Assembly: GCA_028564675.1 (NCBI GenBank)
Contig: JAOVVO010000422.1
Location: 1-64,000 of the forward strand
Reading direction: 5' to 3'
Origin: Onchocerca lupi
Taxonomy: Eukaryota; Nematoda; Chromadorea; Rhabditida; Onchocercidae
Length of the DNA: 64,000 bases
A model generated the notes under the pieces. It did no database searches. It was not told the DNA's origin and worked only from the letters and a program-made list of their open reading frames with translations. The first letter of the stretch is position 1, and every line of letters starts with the position of its first letter. Both the position numbers and the translations under genes were made by a program. Below, piece by piece: positions 60,676 through 64,000 of the stretch.

Positions 60676-63249
60676 ACATGACCTAGATTCTTTATTTATT
60701 CGTTTGTTTATCTTTCTCATTCTCTGTGAGAAATGTTATGCATCAATAATCATGCAGTCTTAGTAGTGATATTATTGGGTTGCCATCAGTGTTTTATGTA
60801 TGTCCAGAGTAGAATTACTGCACTAATATATGGATGGTTTTGGCTGTTATTCAAACATAGAAAATAAAAGTTTTTGTTCCTATATGTTAGAGTTCTTTTT
60901 TTTTTTTTTTATTATAAAAATAAAAATGCATTTATACATCACGGTAGTAACTAATTGTTTCACATGTGAAAATCGAAATCTAAGGAAATTCACACTCCAG
61001 AAATCTGCTTTACTTGCAATATTTTATTCTAATCGTCTTTTTTTTTTTTTCAGTTATGGTACAAATCTTAAAAACTGCCAAAGTTTTATTGGATTCCCAA
61101 GCAATTTTGGTAGATAATGTGTGTTTTCAAATAAGCAGTAGTTTTTTACTTTTTTGCCTTCCAAACGATTGAAAATTCCGAATTGAATTTTTCATCAATT
61201 ATATCTTCCCTGTTTTTGGGATTATATCTCCCCACTGAAGTAATGTATTGATTCAGCCATTTTTCTTAAAATTGGATTGGATTTTAGATTATTCGGCACT
61301 ACCGAAATGATAATTGACAAAAAATATTGCATGGGAGTTATACTTCTATTCCTTCATAAAATCTAATTAATTGTCACTAATTAAAATGTTTATTGTCATA
61401 TTGAATACGTGCTGTTGCATATAAATCAAATTCGTTCATGCAGTAAATATTACCTGATTACAGAAATTTAAGTCTGCTCAAATTTGAATAAAATTTATTT
61501 TTTTCTAGATGATATATTTGGAAAAAAAACGCCGTTCAAAAGTGCCGTTAATAATAACCAGAACAAAAAAAAAAATTACTATAATTTCCCTGAATAGTTT
61601 TAAAAAAATGATTCCCCAGCATAATTTGATGTTTTCGGAAGTTTTACGAAAAATGAGAAAGTTTCTTTACCCTGTCAAATTAAAAAGAATCCGAAAAAAC
61701 AAATCATTTGATAACTTAGTTGTCAACTTTAAAGTGCTTTCTGCAGTTTTCAAATCAATTCGAAGCAAACCAATTTGAAATAGCTACACTTTCTCTTTTC
61801 CAGTTGAATTCCAAATACTAAGAATAAACTTGGATGATAAGTTATAAAATTGAGATGAATATAAAGGATTTCCATCAAATTATTTTCTTACTTTTGCAAA
61901 AATTCTAGTTGGAATAATTCACTTGGGATGGCTTCTTCTTAAGAAAAAAATTGTGACAAAATGTAACATTTATTCACTTATTTTTATCGTTAGTTTTATT
62001 CCAAAATAATATCGGAACAGTTGTAGAATGTGTTTGTGTTGCATATATCACCATTCAGTTATTTCAATCGATTTCATTACTCATCGAAATAGCTTCAACT
62101 ATTCCAACTGCACTTCCTTTTTATCACTGATTTGATTCCTCCGTCTGCCAGCATTGTTTACTGCTCACTATGAAACTTAGTTTATTTTCGATGTGATTAG
62201 ATGTGGTAAAATTTTGTTAAGTCAATATATACCATTTATTATAAATATTTATAAGTTAAATTTATTAGATAAGTTTAAAGTTTGATTGGGACAACTTTTT
62301 ATTAAAATTAACGATTGGATTCGAAATGTAGTAAATATTTTTCACGAATTAAAAATCTAGTTAAACTTGTAAAAATCTAGTGAAACTTTCAAGTTACAAG
62401 ATATGATCTTTTTTAAATAAATTTATGAGCTACAATCTTTTTGAAAGTAATTACATGTTGAAAACAGTTGTAGTAGTTTTTTTGAACAATTAAAAAAAAA
62501 GCAACGCCTTTTCCCATTAAAGCGGGAATCACTTCTCAAATTCCAAATTTTTTTTAAATGAAAAATTTTTTTAAAGTTATCTCAAATTTCGAGTAGCAAA
62601 CTAGTTTGTTTTTTTTTTTTTTTTTTTGGCAAATATTTCAAATATTTGAAACTATGGTCTGAAATTATCCTCTGCTGCTGCGTGTATATTGGCAATATCA
62701 TTATCAGTATTTAACTTCTACTTTCATGTTAATATGTGAAAAAAATTCGCGAGGATTCTATGACTAAATCAAATCTTTAATGATATGTATTTTCTAGTGA
62801 TGAATAATTAGTGTTGCTATTTGTCGAGATTTGTAAATAAGATTTATTTTACGATATCACACGATTTTGTTTTTTTACAAAACTTGTCGTTTAATTCTAT
62901 TCTTACCCTCAAATAAAGTTTTAGCGTCAGCTTTTTTTTTTTTCAAACCATTTATCATAGGAATGTTTTAAGCATTGAAATCAAAATGAGGTGAAACTAT
63001 TGTTTCTTTGAAATCTATGCTGTTTAACACTGCAAAGAACTTGCCACTTACTATCTGATTCTTTCAAACTTGACATTTACTATTTGATTTTTCAATCAAC
63101 GAGAAAAAGATATTTTCTCCATTCTTTGATGGAAATTAGAAGAATAGAAAAAATTATTGCTATAATCTCGTTTCCCCAAATTTTCTCATTCGTTGTTGCT
63201 TAAAAGTGAATTTTTCCGAAAGTTTCATAAAAATTTCGAAAATAATTTC
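60676..63249. other. intergenic, one weak open frame
   Basis: This region is downstream of the HDAC gene. An open frame at 61509-61778 (89 aa, starts MIYLEKKRRSKVPLIITRTK) follows a TTTTCTAG acceptor. It is very Lys/Ile-rich with A-runs, so I do not call it a gene. T-runs lie near 60897, 61039 and 62610. Nothing else was recognised. Confidence 0.4.
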
Positions 63250-63897
63250 AGTTGAAGCATGAAGCAATTTCACAGAAGTTGACAGGTAAGAGTGAAATAC
63301 TTTTTAAAAATTGTTCTTGTCAAATTAATTTGTACTGATTAGTTTCTACGTTCTGGCTCTTTTTTTTTTTTTTTTTTTTGAAAGTCATTTTTTCTTGAGA
63401 AAGAAAAAAAAAGTAATTGTGACCTTGTGACCTAGCATTCCACTTTTTTTTTCCATTTTTTGTAAAACATTTCCTTCCACTTCTCTGAAATACATCTGTA
63501 TCCATCATTTAAAAATGAATAATTATCTAAATACAGAATCTTTTAGATGAAAGCTATTTTATTCTTTATTGATTGATATTTCGTATAGAAAAAATATATT
63601 TATCCCACTGAAAAGTTACGGATTGAGTGTATATTTATTGTTAATTATCATATCTTTCTTTACATCATTTCTGATTATTTTTATGAATTTTTTTCTTTAT
63701 CATTTATTTTGAAATTGTACTGTTATTTTCAATTTACTCTTCGGAATTACTTCTTTGCTTTTGCAGCTGTTACACTGATTGCTATTAAAATCGATCAAGA
63801 AAGTAGTCCTATCCCAAGATCAGAACAGTGCTATTCTTTGATCTTTTATGTTTGCAAAGTTTACAGTCTTAAAATGCAAATAATTGAGTCGTTCTGA
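63250..63897 (+). CDS. candidate exons of an unrecognised gene near right edge
   Basis: A small block at 63250-63286 (LKHEAISQKLT) is bounded by a good TTTCAG acceptor and a GTAAGA donor. It would join in phase 1 to an exon starting at 63768 after TTTTGCAG (AVTLIAIKIDQESSPIPRSE), which runs to a stop at 63897 or splices earlier at GTTTAC. It could be an alternative 3' end of the upstream HDAC transcript or the start of a gene continuing to the right. The evidence is splice sites and phase only. Confidence 0.28.
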
Positions 63898-64000
63898 GCA
63901 ATAAATAAATTTTTTTTTCTATCTGTAATGAATATAGCATATGCTGAAATGCAGAAAGAGAAATTTAAATTCTGACATATAATAACATGAGTGATTTGTA

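Noticed and set aside
1..64000. tRNA genes, SL RNA, rRNA and CRISPR arrays
   Set aside because: I looked for tRNA B-box-like motifs, the SL1 sequence and regularly spaced repeats on both strands by eye and found none convincing. A covariance-model scan would be decisive.

Overview
This window looks like nematode nuclear DNA. It is strongly AT-rich. Its split genes have small introns with TTTCAG-type acceptors. Several first exons have an AG acceptor 14-60 bases before the start codon, as expected for spliced-leader addition. Intron sizes and gene order do not look like Caenorhabditis. A clade III (filarial or spirurid) worm is my best guess, but that is inference. No tRNA, rRNA, CRISPR or prokaryotic feature was recognised.

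Layout, left to right. The 5' part of a GPI mannosyltransferase I gene (PIGM) runs off the left edge on the minus strand. A candidate short ORF lies at 4.2 kb. A diverged SEC61B copy sits at 7.6-8.0 kb (+) inside the left arm of a large inverted duplication. Old tandem repeats fill 8.9-10.5 kb. An about 20-exon K-Cl-cotransporter-like SLC12 gene spans 10.9-22.1 kb (-). A ZRANB2-type RNA-binding zinc-finger gene is at 23.7-26.6 kb (+) and a YIPF1/2-type Golgi membrane gene at 28.6-31.1 kb (+). A decayed Helitron helicase lies at 33.5-35.5 kb. Two unrecognised minus-strand genes are at 36.0-40.1 kb, and a small two-exon membrane-protein gene is at 41.3-42.2 kb (+). A complete 19-exon NOP2/NSUN1 rRNA methyltransferase gene occupies 43.7-51.7 kb (-). 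The conserved SEC61B copy is at 52.9-53.4 kb (-) in the right arm of the duplication. A class II histone deacetylase gene with an unrecognised C-terminal extension is at 55.9-60.7 kb (+). Weak candidate exons lie near the right edge.

Gene models were built by hand, checking splice sites, reading-frame phase across every junction and homology recalled from known families. PIGM (partial), both SEC61B copies, ZRANB2, YIPF, NOP2 and the HDAC close with consistent phases throughout. The SLC12 gene is consistent except for two or three unresolved exons between 14.6 and 13.7 kb.

The genes are housekeeping functions without an obvious shared pathway: GPI anchors, ER translocation, ion transport, splicing, Golgi traffic, ribosome biogenesis and deacetylation. 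The most distinctive structural feature is the inverted duplication. A 1.8 kb segment carrying SEC61B, its upstream DNA, its intron and its downstream DNA at 52.4-54.2 kb reappears in opposite orientation at 5.3-8.6 kb, where the encoded protein has diverged in the normally invariant membrane-anchor motif.
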